A model generated the notes under the pieces. That model did not search any database, was not told the DNA's origin, and was given only the letters and a program-made list of their open reading frames with translations. Source: an uncultured bacterium (lineage in GTDB: Bacteria; Bacteroidota; Bacteroidia; Bacteroidales; Rikenellaceae). Taken from it: a stretch of 64,000 bases of DNA. Both the position numbers and the translations under genes were made by a program. The stretch spans positions 248,001 through 312,000 of the forward strand of contig CAJMNH010000001.1 in the NCBI GenBank assembly GCA_905214725.1, written 5' to 3'. Positions 25,306-34,091 of the stretch are shown here, in pieces; the stretch's first letter is position 1; every line of letters starts with the position of its first letter.

Positions 25306-25335
25306 TTTGAGTTACACAATAATGCACTATATTTG
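25306..25335 (+). promoter_or_regulatory. Promoter of rho
   Basis: TTTG (25306-25309) and TATATTTG (25328-25335) are 18 bases apart. The transcript would have a leader of about 120 bases before rho, long enough for autoregulation by Rho as known in other bacteria; no specific element is recognised. Confidence 0.65.
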
Positions 25336-25464
25336 CAACGTTTTCGGTATGTGGGGGCATATCCGCATGCGGATTATGCCGAACGAAGGAAACGATGTTA
25401 TTCACAGCAGCCGGTCATCCGACCGGATTTTTCACCAGAAACGATTTTTTGATTAGTAAAGATT

Positions 25465-27063
25465 ATGCAGGATTTTAATGCGCTCGAAGGCAAGAGCCTC
25501 GCGGAGTTACGCGAAATCGGGAAGGCCTTGGGAGTAGGGAATGTGATGTCGAAGAAAAAAGAGCTGATCGAGCAGATTAAGGCTTCTGCTCCTGTCACGG
25601 AGCAGCGTAACGATACGGTAGCAGTGGGAGTGTCGGCCGAAGAGCCCAAACGTCGTGGCCGCCGTCCCCGAATGTCGGGCGTAAGAGTCGAAGGACGGTC
25701 GTCTGCCGAGGTCCCCGAAAGCATGGTTGAGACGGAGATTCCGGTCGCGGCCCCGTCCGTTACCGAAGAACCGGCTGAACCGGTCGCTGCCGCACCGAAA
25801 CGCAGAGGCCGCAAACCCAAAAGCGCCGAAGATTCCGACCCCGCCGTTGCCGCGCCGGTTGCCGAAACGGACGTTACGGAAGAGCCGCAGGTTACGGAAA
25901 CAGTGCCTCGCGCACGCGGAGGGGAGGTGATTACCAAAGACGATTTTGTCGGTGAAATCGAAGGAGAGGGCGTTCTCGAGGTCATGCCCGACGGATACGG
26001 ATTCCTCCGTTCGGCCGATTACAACTACCTCAATTCGCCCGACGACATCTATGTATCGCCTTCGCAGATCAAGCTTTTCGGCCTGAAACCGGGCGATACG
26101 GTGAGCGGTTTGATCCGTCCGCCCAAAGAGGGAGAGAAATACTTCCCGCTGACGAAAGTCAACGAAATCAATGGCCTCGATCCCGAATATATCCGCGACC
26201 GCGTGCAGTTCGAGTTCATGACGCCGCTTTTCCCGAGCGAGAAGTTCTGTCTGACGGGCAAGGGGCACAACAGTCTTTCGAACCGCGTGGTCGATCTCTT
26301 CTCGCCGATCGGAAAGGGACAGCGCGGCCTGATCGTCGCCCAGCCTAAAACAGGTAAGACGATGCTCATGCAGTCGCTCATCAATGCCATCGCCGACAAT
26401 CATCCCGAGGTTTATATTATCGTCCTGCTCATCGACGAACGTCCCGAGGAGGTGACCGAGATGGCGCGTAACGCCAAAGCCGAGGTTGTGGCCTCGACTT
26501 TCGACGAACAGGCTGCACGCCATGTCAAAGTGGCCGAGATGGTGCTCGAAAAGGCGAAACGAATGGTCGAGTGCGGTCATGACGTGGTGATATTCCTCGA
26601 TTCGATCACTCGTTTGGCGCGCGCCTACAACTCGGTTCAACCGGCTTCGGGCAAGGTCTTGTCGGGCGGTGTGGACGCCAATGCGCTGCACAAGCCCAAG
26701 CGCTTCTTCGGCGCGGCGCGCAACACGGAGGAGAAGGGTTCGCTGACGATTATCGCCACGGCGCTGATCGATACCGGATCGAAGATGGACGAAGTGATCT
26801 TCGAGGAGTTCAAGGGTACGGGCAACATGGAACTTCAACTCGACCGGAAACTGGCCGACAAACGAATCTATCCGGCGGTGAACGTCATGGCCTCGGGCAC
26901 GCGGCGAGAGGATTTGCTGTTGCAGCGCGAGGTAATGACCCGCACATGGATTCTGCGCAAATACCTGTCGGACATGACGACGGTCGAAGCGATGGAGTTC
27001 CTCGAGAAGCAGATGAACATGACCGCTTCGAACGAGGAGTTTCTGGCTACGATGAATCATTAA
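25465..27063 (+). CDS. rho: Transcription termination factor Rho
   Basis: The 532-residue hexameric RNA helicase ends transcription of untranslated RNA. It has the Rho_N helical domain (1-45), a long low-complexity insertion (about 50-155, rich in A, E, P and R, with RRGRRPRM and RRGRKPKS), the cold-shock RNA-binding domain (from about 165, [15 protein letters not shown]), the Walker A QPKTGKT and the Walker [11 protein letters not shown]. The insertion is typical of Bacteroidota; in Bacteroides thetaiotaomicron a disordered Rho region is known to drive phase separation. The start follows a promoter and 5' leader. Confidence 0.97.
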   Translation: MQDFNALEGKSLAELREIGKALGVGNVMSKKKELIEQIKASAPVTEQRNDTVAVGVSAEEPKRRGRRPRMSGVRVEGRSSAEVPESMVETEIPVAAPSVTEEPAEPVAAAPKRRGRKPKSAEDSDPAVAAPVAETDVTEEPQVTETVPRARGGEVITKDDFVGEIEGEGVLEVMPDGYGFLRSADYNYLNSPDDIYVSPSQIKLFGLKPGDTVSGLIRPPKEGEKYFPLTKVNEINGLDPEYIRDRVQFEFMTPLFPSEKFCLTGKGHNSLSNRVVDLFSPIGKGQRGLIVAQPKTGKTMLMQSLINAIADNHPEVYIIVLLIDERPEEVTEMARNAKAEVVASTFDEQAARHVKVAEMVLEKAKRMVECGHDVVIFLDSITRLARAYNSVQPASGKVLSGGVDANALHKPKRFFGAARNTEEKGSLTIIATALIDTGSKMDEVIFEEFKGTGNMELQLDRKLADKRIYPAVNVMASGTRREDLLLQREVMTRTWILRKYLSDMTTVEAMEFLEKQMNMTASNEEFLATMNH

Positions 27064-27071
27064 ATCGCGAT

Positions 27072-27845
27072 ATGATGAAGAAACTTTGGTTATTCGTCCT
27101 CTGCGCCGGCTCTTTACAGACGGCTTTCGGATGGGGACAGAAGGGACACGACGTAACGGCTTACATTGCAGAGTGCAACTTGACGCCCGAAGCGGCTCAG
27201 GAGGTCGATCGAGTGCTCAACGGTCACTCTCCGGTGTACTACGCCAACTGGTTGGACAATGCCAGTCATACGCCCGAATATGCCTATTCGCGGACGTGGC
27301 ATTACGCCAATATCGACGAAGGCTATACCTATGAGACGATGCCCAAAGAACCCGCCGGCGATGTCGTGACGGCGGTGACCGATTTGGTCGCCAAGCTCAA
27401 AAGCAAAAAGCTCTCTCCCGAAAAAGAGACCGAAGCGCTGAAAATGCTGGTGCATTTGGTGGGAGACATGCATTGTCCGATGCACTCGGGGCATAAAAGC
27501 GATCTGAGCGGAAATAGGATTCCGATGACCTTCTTCGGACGCCCGACGAACATGCACTCCATCTGGGATACGTCATTGCCCGAATCGGCCCACAAATGGA
27601 GCTATACCGAGTGGCAGAATCAGTTGGACCGGCTGTCGGACGACGAGGCGACGCTTATCGAGAGCGGCACGCCGAAGGAGTGGTTTATGGAGACCGCCGA
27701 ACTGAGCGGAATGATCTATAAGGAGACGCCCGAGGGGATGAATGTTTCCTACGATTATGTGGAAAAATTCACGCCGCTCATCGAACAGCAGTTCCTAAAA
27801 GGCGGTCACCGGTTGGCCAAGTTGCTCAATGAAATCTACAAATAA
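27072..27845 (+). CDS. S1/P1-type zinc-dependent nuclease
   Basis: The 257-residue protein has a signal peptide ending before WGQKGHD; in S1/P1 nucleases the mature N-terminal Trp binds zinc and the following His is a ligand. Further ligand motifs are AEC, WLDNASH, RTWHYANID, LVHLVGDMHCPMH and NMHSIWD. It should degrade single-stranded DNA/RNA outside the cytoplasm, probably for nutrient scavenging. The start at 27072, nine bases after rho, leaves the Trp directly at the signal peptidase site. It shares a terminator with the opposing gene. Confidence 0.92.
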   Translation: MMKKLWLFVLCAGSLQTAFGWGQKGHDVTAYIAECNLTPEAAQEVDRVLNGHSPVYYANWLDNASHTPEYAYSRTWHYANIDEGYTYETMPKEPAGDVVTAVTDLVAKLKSKKLSPEKETEALKMLVHLVGDMHCPMHSGHKSDLSGNRIPMTFFGRPTNMHSIWDTSLPESAHKWSYTEWQNQLDRLSDDEATLIESGTPKEWFMETAELSGMIYKETPEGMNVSYDYVEKFTPLIEQQFLKGGHRLAKLLNEIYK

Positions 27846-27860
27846 CCGGTCTCGGAAATA

Positions 27861-27893
27861 AAATACGGCCCGTCTTCACGACGGGCCGTATTT
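27861..27893. terminator. Bidirectional terminator
   Basis: A 14-bp perfect hairpin (27861-27874 with 27880-27893, loop TTCAC) is flanked by A and T runs on opposite sides. It can stop both the nuclease transcript and the convergent dehydrogenase transcript. Confidence 0.85.
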
Positions 27894-27922
27894 TTTGGTT
27901 GCGATTAAGTTGCGATAAATGG

Positions 27923-29113
27923 CTACACCTCCAAATCGAGATCGAACTTCTCGTGCCAGGGCAGTCCCTGCTCGCCCAACTCGGCCAAGAACGGATCGGG
28001 ATCGAACTCTTCGACATTGAAGACGCCGGCGCCGCGCCACAGGCCCTTGGCCCACATCGATGCGCCCAACGCCGCCGGAACGCCTGTCGTAAAACTTACG
28101 GCCTGTGTGCCGGTCTCCTTGAAGGCCTGTTCGTGGTCGCAATTGTTATAAATGTAATATGTGCGCTCCTTGCCGTCCTTGATGCCCCGGATGCGGCAGC
28201 CGATCGAGGTCAGGCCGTGGTAATTGGCGCCGAGCGATTTCGGATCGGGCAGCACGGCTTTGAGGAATTGGATCGGAACGATCTCCACGCCGTTGTACAT
28301 GATCGGGTCGATGCGCGCCATGCCGATGTTCTGGATTACGCGCAGATGCGTCAGGTATTCCTGCCCGAACGTCATCCAGAAGCGGGCCCGCTTGATGGTG
28401 GGGTAGTTCTTCACGAGCGATTCCAACTCTTCGTGATAAATGACGTAGGATTCGCGCTCGCCGATCTCGGGATAGTGCAACCCCTTGTGAATCTCGTGCG
28501 GCTCGGTAACGACCCATTTGCCGTTTTCATAATAACGGCCTTTCTGCGTCACTTCGCGGATGTTGATCTCGGGGTTGAAATTCGTGGCGAATGCCATGCC
28601 GTGATTTCCCGCGTTACAGTCCACGATGTCGAGGTAGTGAATTTCGTCGAAGTGATGCTTGGCGGCATAAGCTGTGAAGATCGCCGTTACGCCCGGATCG
28701 AATCCGCAGCCGAGAATCGCCGTGAGTCCTTTTTCACGAAAACGATCCTGATAGGCCCATTGCCACGAATACTCGAAATGCGCTTCGTCCTTGGGTTCGT
28801 AGTTGGCCGTATCGAGGTAATTGACGCCGCATTCGAGGCAGGCGTCCATGATCGTGAGGTCCTGATAGGGAAGGGCCACGTTGATGACGATGTCGGGTTT
28901 GAACGCCCGGAACAGTTCGCACAGTTCGGAGACGTTGTCGGCGTCGACTTGGGCGGTTTTCACACGGTCGCCGCCGATCGCCGCCGCAACGGCGTCGCAC
29001 TTCGATTTGGTGCGGCTGGCCAGCATCACGTCCGAAAAAATAGGGTTGGCCGCCACTTTCTGCGTTACGACCGTGCCGACGCCGCCCGCGCCGATGATCA
29101 AAGCTCTACACAT
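27923..29113 (-). CDS. Carboxynorspermidine synthase (saccharopine dehydrogenase family)
   Basis: The 396-residue protein has an N-terminal Rossmann fold (ALIIGAGGVGTVV) and a saccharopine-dehydrogenase-like C-terminal domain. The segments LDTANYEPKDEAHF, GCGFDPGVTA and DCNAGNHG match carboxynorspermidine/carboxyspermidine dehydrogenases, which condense aspartate semialdehyde with a diamine in the alternative spermidine pathway of many gut Bacteroidota. The decarboxylase partner NspC is not in this window. Saccharopine dehydrogenase itself is less likely. Confidence 0.85.
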   Translation of the reverse strand: MCRALIIGAGGVGTVVTQKVAANPIFSDVMLASRTKSKCDAVAAAIGGDRVKTAQVDADNVSELCELFRAFKPDIVINVALPYQDLTIMDACLECGVNYLDTANYEPKDEAHFEYSWQWAYQDRFREKGLTAILGCGFDPGVTAIFTAYAAKHHFDEIHYLDIVDCNAGNHGMAFATNFNPEINIREVTQKGRYYENGKWVVTEPHEIHKGLHYPEIGERESYVIYHEELESLVKNYPTIKRARFWMTFGQEYLTHLRVIQNIGMARIDPIMYNGVEIVPIQFLKAVLPDPKSLGANYHGLTSIGCRIRGIKDGKERTYYIYNNCDHEQAFKETGTQAVSFTTGVPAALGASMWAKGLWRGAGVFNVEEFDPDPFLAELGEQGLPWHEKFDLDLEV

Positions 29114-29170
29114 ACGTTTATCGATTTGAAATGATTTCTTACTTTCAGCAATACAAAAATATCGTTTTAT

Positions 29171-29201
29171 TTTGGTAAAACAAAAATATTCTCTACATTT
29201 G
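29171..29201 (+). promoter_or_regulatory. Promoter of the tRNA-Lys pair
   Basis: TTTGG (29171-29175) and TACATTTG (29194-29201) are 19 bases apart, 47 bases upstream of the first tRNA-Lys. Confidence 0.7.
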
Positions 29202-29247
29202 CACCACCAAATCGGAAGAAGGTTATTTCGGACGTTTGGCAGGTGTT

Positions 29248-29320
29248 GAATCCGTAGCTCAGCTGGTAGAGCACAACACTTTTAATGTTGGGGTCCCGGG
29301 TTCGAGCCCCAGCGGGATCA
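29248..29320 (+). tRNA. tRNA-Lys (TTT anticodon), copy 1 with stem mismatches
   Basis: The D and anticodon arms are identical to copy 2 (anticodon TTT). In the acceptor, GAATCCG facing CGGGATC leaves an A-A mismatch at pair 3-70 and a T-G pair at 4-69. In the T stem CCGGG facing CCCAG leaves C-A at pair 50-64. The gene may be decaying or have been altered at its 3' end by integration. It could still be functional. Confidence 0.8.
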
Positions 29321-29372
29321 CAGAAAGTCAGTCGCCTGACTTTGATCCTGCGAATATCGAACCTATAAAAAC

Positions 29373-29445
29373 GATCTCCTAGCTCAGCTGGTAGAGCACA
29401 ACACTTTTAATGTTGGGGTCGTGGGTTCGAGCCCCACGGGGATCA
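29373..29445 (+). tRNA. tRNA-Lys (TTT anticodon), copy 2
   Basis: A 73-nt cloverleaf with acceptor GATCTCC/GGGGATC (one T-G pair), perfect anticodon stem CAACA/TGTTG and T stem GTGGG/CCCAC. No CCA is encoded. It lies 52 bases after copy 1 and at the left border of the AT-rich island 2. Confidence 0.95.
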
Positions 29446-29469
29446 CAAGGGGTAACGTATCAGATTAGG

Positions 29470-29499
29470 GGTTGCAGTTCATTTGAATTGCAACCTTTT
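29470..29499 (+). terminator. Terminator of the tRNA-Lys transcript
   Basis: A 12-bp hairpin (29470-29481 with 29484-29495, one mismatch) is followed by TTTTG, 25 bases after tRNA-Lys copy 2. Confidence 0.75.
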
Positions 29500-29561
29500 G
29501 ATTTTCTGATATATTCCAATTTTCAGTGATTCGACTGGGATGATATATAATTCATTTCAGC

Positions 29562-29569
29562 TATTTTTG
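29562..29569 (+). promoter_or_regulatory. -7 box of the IS1-type transposase
   Basis: TATTTTTG lies 20 bases before the transposase ATG. The -33 region is unclear. Confidence 0.35.
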
Positions 29570-29589
29570 CGCCCTTAAAACGGCTAAAA

Positions 29590-30288
29590 ATGGCTTTATA
29601 TCATTTAAGTTCGAATCTTATGTGTCAAATTAGGGGACAAATTACTTGTAAATTTTGCGACGGAAAATTAATTAAAGACGGACACCAAAAAAACGGCGTT
29701 CAACGATATGAATGCAGAGAATGCCACAAAAAACAACAGGCTTCATATTCATATAATGCTTACAATCCCGTCACAAATAAATCCATCGTTACCTTTATAA
29801 AGGAAGGCGTCGGCATTCGTAGTGCCGCAAGAATATTAGAAATCTCGACAACCACCCTTACTAAAAGAATTCTTGCCATTTCAAAAAAGATAACGCCTCC
29901 GCACATTCTTGCCAATGTTATCTATGAAGTCGACGAAATCAAAACATTCGTCGGCAAAAAACAAGATCATATCTGGATTGCCTACGCGCTGAACCGCGAA
30001 AACAAATCCGTTTCATGTTTCTCCGTCGGGCCTCGTACCAACGAAACTTTAAGTAAGGTGACGGACAAACTAACGAATGCAAAACGAATCTATACCGATA
30101 AACTCCGGCAATATAAAACCCTAATATCTCCAGAGATTCACAAAACGACCAATCGCGGAACAAATCACATTGAGCGACACAATCTCACTATCCGCACCCA
30201 TATTAAGCGGTTAACACGTCGCACGATATGCTTCAGTCGCAAAGCTATAATGCTTTACGCGATCCTGAAGATTTATTTCTGGGGGTAA
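29590..30288 (+). CDS. IS1-family-like transposase
   Basis: The 232-residue protein has an N-terminal zinc ribbon (two CxxC pairs, CKFC and CREC) as in InsA, a helix-turn-helix region (IRSAARILEISTTTLTKR) and an InsB-like DDE domain (YEVDEIKTFVGKK, then IWIAYALNRENKSV, ERHNLTIRTHIKRLTRRT with the final E). This single-frame form is common in Bacteroidota, whereas E. coli IS1 needs a frameshift. I could not define terminal inverted repeats by eye, so only the gene is reported. Confidence 0.88.
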   Translation: MALYHLSSNLMCQIRGQITCKFCDGKLIKDGHQKNGVQRYECRECHKKQQASYSYNAYNPVTNKSIVTFIKEGVGIRSAARILEISTTTLTKRILAISKKITPPHILANVIYEVDEIKTFVGKKQDHIWIAYALNRENKSVSCFSVGPRTNETLSKVTDKLTNAKRIYTDKLRQYKTLISPEIHKTTNRGTNHIERHNLTIRTHIKRLTRRTICFSRKAIMLYAILKIYFWG

Positions 30289-30339
30289 TATATATTGAAA
30301 TTAAAATCAGATAATCAACAGAATGTGATTTATATTTAT

Positions 30340-30347
30340 TATATTTG
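30340..30347 (+). promoter_or_regulatory. -7 box upstream of the NdpA/RelA operon
   Basis: TATATTTG lies 43 bases before the first gene of the operon. No good -33 box accompanies it. Confidence 0.4.
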
Positions 30348-30390
30348 ATCTATTGATACAACACTTTTATAACTTGATATTATCATTGTC

Positions 30391-31443
30391 ATGGGCAAAA
30401 GAAAAATTCTTGACCTATCATTATTGTTAATCGAAAGAATAATAATACATGATATACCTAAGCGTAGAAAAAGCGAAGTCGAGATCAGGCCAGACTATAG
30501 CGAACAAGACACTGAAATCCCTGATGGAACGAGGTCGATGTTCAAAGACAGGATTATTTCCGGGATGAGTAGTGTAAAGGCATTCAACATTTGTTTTGAT
30601 GAAGACAATGATTCTCCGGTCCCTGCCTTGATTAAAGACATTATTGATTCTGAAGACGATGTGTTCATCGGCCATTCTAAAAGCATTGCGGACCGCTTGC
30701 TTGAGTCTCAGGATGGTGTTAATACAGCAGGGATATTGCTTGTAATACAAGGGCGCCTTTCCGAAAACAAGGTTTGTGCTATTATGAAACTTGAAAGGGA
30801 TAAAGGACTTCAGCTGAGTCGTAATGAAGCAACGAGATCTTTTGACATACAAGAAATAGAGAATCTTATGTTTACCCAAAAGACAAAAATGTATAAAATA
30901 GCATTATTTATAGATAGGAGAGTATTTAATATCAAACATGACGGGTCCCTTATAGATTTCCAAATTGACATAAAAGCCAAAAAAGAGATACAAACATTTT
31001 TTATGAATAGTTTCTTAGGTTGTAAACCATTCGAAGATCCCAAAATAGCGACACAAAATTTCTATAAATTCTCAAAGGTATGGATTGAAACCATAGAAGA
31101 CAAGGTGACACAAGCGAAATATATACAAGATTTAAATTCATACATTCAAAAGCCTCAAACAACAATATGTGCCAAAGAATTCGCTGAAGAATACTTTACA
31201 GATCCGGGCGAAAAAGACGGGTATAAAAAATATATGAAAACTAAAAGTTTTCCGTATGCCAAAGCCATCTATAAAGACAATTCATTAATAGAGGCTAAAA
31301 TCAAGAAAATAACGGTGGATTTTGAGAATGGCGTATCAATTATTGGAAATAAAGGAACTTTAGATGATAACGTAAGTTTTTCCAGATTAGAAGATGGAAC
31401 TGATAAAGCAGAAATTGTTTCTAAAATCCAAAAAGTGAAGTAA
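30391..31443 (+). CDS. NdpA-like (37-kDa nucleoid-associated) protein, divergent
   Basis: The 350-residue protein resembles the NdpA/YejK family: an N-terminal segment, then FNICFDEDNDSPVPALIKDII, SKSIADRLLESQDGVNTAGILLVIQG, CAIMKLERDKGLQL and KIALFIDRR in the family order. NdpA proteins associate with the nucleoid; in some defence contexts relatives accompany toxins. It differs clearly from the third gene of the operon, which belongs to the same family. Its stop overlaps the next start by one base (TAATG), so the two are coupled. Confidence 0.7.
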   Translation: MGKRKILDLSLLLIERIIIHDIPKRRKSEVEIRPDYSEQDTEIPDGTRSMFKDRIISGMSSVKAFNICFDEDNDSPVPALIKDIIDSEDDVFIGHSKSIADRLLESQDGVNTAGILLVIQGRLSENKVCAIMKLERDKGLQLSRNEATRSFDIQEIENLMFTQKTKMYKIALFIDRRVFNIKHDGSLIDFQIDIKAKKEIQTFFMNSFLGCKPFEDPKIATQNFYKFSKVWIETIEDKVTQAKYIQDLNSYIQKPQTTICAKEFAEEYFTDPGEKDGYKKYMKTKSFPYAKAIYKDNSLIEAKIKKITVDFENGVSIIGNKGTLDDNVSFSRLEDGTDKAEIVSKIQKVK

Positions 31444-32420
31444 TGCTTAATGTGGATGAAATAGTTAAGTTATGGGAACAAGATGAACCAATCTACAAAG
31501 AGATTGAAGATATTGTTGTTGGTATATTGAAAGACGAACTATTAAAAAATGAAATACTAACAGAAGTATCTTCCCGGACTAAAGATTTGTGTAGTACGGT
31601 CAAAAAGATAAAGAAAAAATCCGCGCAAAAGGAATATTCTTACGCACATCTAAAGGATCGTCTTGGAGTAAGAATAATTTGTACATTTGAATCGGAGCTT
31701 AATATTGTTGATGGCATTATCAACGCGAACTTTATTGTTCATAGCTCCGAATTCAAAAAGATAGGTGCTGATTATCAGACTTTAAATTATCAATCTAACC
31801 ATTATGATGTAAGCATTAATCCGAATAATCCTAAGTTTAGCAAAATAGCTAATTACAAAGATTATATTTTTGAGATACAGGTAAGGACACTTAATCAACA
31901 TGCTTGGGCTAATGCTTCTCATAAATTAACCTACAAGAGGGATGATGAATTGCCGGATGATTTACAAAGAAAGCTATACAGGCTTTTGGCTTTATATGAA
32001 CTGGCTGATCAGGAAATACAAAATATTAAGGATTACATAAGTAATGAGGAGAATGTCTTTATGCATATTTTATCAAAAATCGAAGGCAAATTCTATAAAT
32101 ATGCTAAAGTAGATTATGATAGAGAAATTACGTTAGATAGCTTAATGTTTTTGGAGGGAATTTTCCCCGGTGATAATATAACCGCATTGAAAAATGAAAT
32201 AGAAAATTTCATCGCATATAATGAAGAAAAGATAGAGGCCATTTTTGAAGAAAACAGATTAAGATTTCATGAAATTCCAGCGCTTACACAACCAGAGATT
32301 TTTATAATCTGGTATGCACTTGAAAATTTCGAACATACTTTAACAGATAATTGGAGTAACCACTTTGATACTTCCGACCTTGATCATATAAAAATACTGT
32401 GGGGAGGAGATACTGAATAA
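31443..32420 (+). CDS. RelA/SpoT-type nucleotidyltransferase domain protein
   Basis: The 325-residue protein carries a RelA/SpoT synthetase domain at about 40-195: YAHLKDRLGVRII (cf. KDxxGxRI), YQSNHYDV (cf. GYQSLH) and FEIQVRTLNQHAWANASHKLTYK-type core (split here as FEIQVRTL, HAWANASHKL, TYK) with the catalytic Glu of EIQ. No HD hydrolase or TGS/ACT domains are present. A helical C-terminal part (about 200-325) is not recognised. Relatives make (p)ppGpp or, in toxSAS toxins, pyrophosphorylate tRNA or make (pp)pApp. It lies between two NdpA-like genes. Confidence 0.82.
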   Translation: MLNVDEIVKLWEQDEPIYKEIEDIVVGILKDELLKNEILTEVSSRTKDLCSTVKKIKKKSAQKEYSYAHLKDRLGVRIICTFESELNIVDGIINANFIVHSSEFKKIGADYQTLNYQSNHYDVSINPNNPKFSKIANYKDYIFEIQVRTLNQHAWANASHKLTYKRDDELPDDLQRKLYRLLALYELADQEIQNIKDYISNEENVFMHILSKIEGKFYKYAKVDYDREITLDSLMFLEGIFPGDNITALKNEIENFIAYNEEKIEAIFEENRLRFHEIPALTQPEIFIIWYALENFEHTLTDNWSNHFDTSDLDHIKILWGGDTE

Positions 32421-32424
32421 GATT

Positions 32425-33471
32425 ATGATAGATTATACTCAAACCAACATTCGCAAAATTGCGATCCATGAAGTTGGAAATAAAAGCCTAAATGAACCTT
32501 TGCGATTATCTAAAAATGAAATAGACTTGAGTAACCCTTTATTGAGGGAATTGCTTGTGAAATATTTCATATCCTCTTTCAAATCTGACCTGTATTACAA
32601 TTTTTTTCATGATATCGGATTAAGTATGAACGAGGTTTATGTATGCGCTAATCGAATATTTGAAAATGTAGACACCTTATATGAACAATCTGTTTACATA
32701 GCAAAGCACTTATACGATAAAAGTGAACACCCAAATATAAAAGAAGGAGAATTTTACATTGCATATTTTGAAGATTGCATGATTCAAGGGCAAACTGTAG
32801 ATGCCATTGGATTATTTAAATCAGAAAATAAGGATACTTTTTTGAAAGTATATCCTTCGGGTAATAATTTTGAGATTGAATGTCAGCAAGGCGTTAACAT
32901 TAATAAACTTGATAAAGGTTGTTTGATATTTAATATAGATAAAGAAGATGGGTATATAGTAGCTGTGGTTGATAATACAAATAAAGGGATTGAAGCACAT
33001 TACTGGATAGATGATTTTCTTCAGATTAGACAACGACAAGATGAGTATTATAATACTCAAAATGTTATGTCTATGTGTAGAGATTTTGTGGGCATAGAGT
33101 TGCCAAAACAATTCGGCATTGACAAGGCGGATCAGGCCCAGTTAATAAACGAATCCATAAAATTTTTCAAAGAAAAAAACACTTTCGATTTTGAAGAATA
33201 TGGTCATGAAGTGCTAAGAGAATCTGAAATTATCAAGAGTTTTAACGACTATAGCGACAAGTATCAACAAGATCGGGAAATAGAGTTGTCTGATAATTTT
33301 TCCATCTCAGATTCCGCAGTTAAAAAACAAACCAGGACTTTCAAAAGTGTAATTAAACTGGATAAGAATTTCCATATATATGTACATGGAAATAATCAAT
33401 ATATAAAACGTGGTTATGATGAATCTACTGGAATGTATTATTATCAATTATTCTTCAAGAACGAGTTATAA
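32425..33471 (+). CDS. NdpA-like nucleoid-associated protein, second copy
   Basis: The 348-residue protein follows the Bacteroidota form of the NdpA family: IAIHEVGNKSLNEPLRLS at the N-terminus, FYIAYFEDCMIQG, DAIGLFKSENKDTFLKVY, and NKLDKGCLIFN in the middle. It starts four bases after the RelA/SpoT-like gene and ends the operon. It shares the family but little sequence with the first gene, so it was not made by a recent duplication. Codon use is AT-rich like the rest of the island. Confidence 0.78.
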   Translation: MIDYTQTNIRKIAIHEVGNKSLNEPLRLSKNEIDLSNPLLRELLVKYFISSFKSDLYYNFFHDIGLSMNEVYVCANRIFENVDTLYEQSVYIAKHLYDKSEHPNIKEGEFYIAYFEDCMIQGQTVDAIGLFKSENKDTFLKVYPSGNNFEIECQQGVNINKLDKGCLIFNIDKEDGYIVAVVDNTNKGIEAHYWIDDFLQIRQRQDEYYNTQNVMSMCRDFVGIELPKQFGIDKADQAQLINESIKFFKEKNTFDFEEYGHEVLRESEIIKSFNDYSDKYQQDREIELSDNFSISDSAVKKQTRTFKSVIKLDKNFHIYVHGNNQYIKRGYDESTGMYYYQLFFKNEL

Positions 33472-33652
33472 ACATTTCTGAAATTAGCTTACGGGATTCC
33501 AAATCAATTTAAAGGAGTAAACTCGTTGTAATAAATATATTTATATTTGTCGATAACCTATTATGATGAATATACGACACGATACGACAAAACAGTATGA
33601 CCACCTTGTGACCTGCAAAAGGATTTTTTGCCGTAAATTGAAGCAATAAAAA

Positions 33653-33669
33653 AAGGGCGAACCGCCCTT
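33653..33669 (-). terminator. Orphan minus-strand terminator
   Basis: AAGGGCG pairs with CGCCCTT, and the minus strand continues with seven T. No minus-strand gene lies to its right, so it may be left over from a lost gene. Confidence 0.6.
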
Positions 33670-33743
33670 ACTTACGACATATAGCGCGTTCTGCGCCCGT
33701 TACGCCACGTTTAGAGGCGATTCCGCAGGGGTATCCAAAAACC

Positions 33744-33799
33744 CCAGACGGATCACGGAGGGATTCCAGCTGGATCACTTGAAATCCCGGCGGGTTCAC
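33744..33799. repeat. Tandem tRNA-3'-end-like remnants
   Basis: GGATCAC at 33750-33756 and 33772-33778 and GGTTCAC at 33793-33799 recur every 21-22 bases. The first is preceded by CCCCAGAC and the second by CCAGCT, close to CCCCAGCG before GGATCAC in tRNA-Lys copy 1. They look like eroded attachment sites or tRNA fragments. Confidence 0.4.
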
Positions 33800-33804
33800 C
33801 GAGA

Positions 33805-33841
33805 GACAGGGTCGATAATCACATGATTATTGGCCCTGTCC
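33805..33841 (+). terminator. Hairpin at the island/backbone border
   Basis: GACAGGG and CCCTGTC enclose a second stem (ATAATCA/TGATTAT), followed by CTTTTA. It resembles a factor-independent terminator for plus-strand transcription leaving the island. Confidence 0.6.
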
Positions 33842-34091
33842 TTTTATCTGTTTTCGAATGTTTCACTCTCCTTTGTACAATGCGGCGTTTTTTAGTATTT
33901 TTAGCTAAAATCTTTAATATAAACTGCTATTAATCAAAAATATTTGTTAATTTTACGTTGTATTAATTTCGTATTTTACGCTAAAAGGCCGCAGAATGCG
34001 ATTGATTCTGCAATATTGGCCGCGTCGATCTCTGCAAAAATTATAGAGCGTGGATGCGATTCGGCCGTTTGAAGACTAAAAGTATGATCGT

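Larger units (their letters stand above)
29446..33800. mobile_element. Island 2 behind tRNA-Lys (boundaries approximate)
   Basis: The DNA turns strongly AT-rich right after the second tRNA-Lys and returns to GC-rich backbone after about 33800. It contains an IS1-type transposase and a three-gene operon of NdpA-like and RelA/SpoT-like proteins. At the right border GGATCAC, the 3' end of the tRNA-Lys genes, recurs at 33750-33756 and 33772-33778. No integrase gene is visible, so the origin as an integrative element is an inference from composition, tRNA position and these remnants. Confidence 0.5.
33472..34091. other. Gene-free right border of island 2
   Basis: No gene is supported in this 620-base stretch. 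It holds a minus-strand terminator (33653-33669), three tRNA-end-like sequences (33744-33799), a plus-strand hairpin (33805-33841) and an AT-rich upstream region of the next lipoprotein gene. Confidence 0.6.

Noticed and set aside
29590..30288. Complete IS1-type element with terminal inverted repeats
   Set aside because: I could not match inverted repeats or target duplications by eye, so only the transposase gene is reported.
33744..33799. Three short repeats as a CRISPR remnant
   Set aside because: The repeats are only 7 bases with imperfect neighbours, and no cas genes are present; tRNA-end remnants explain them better.
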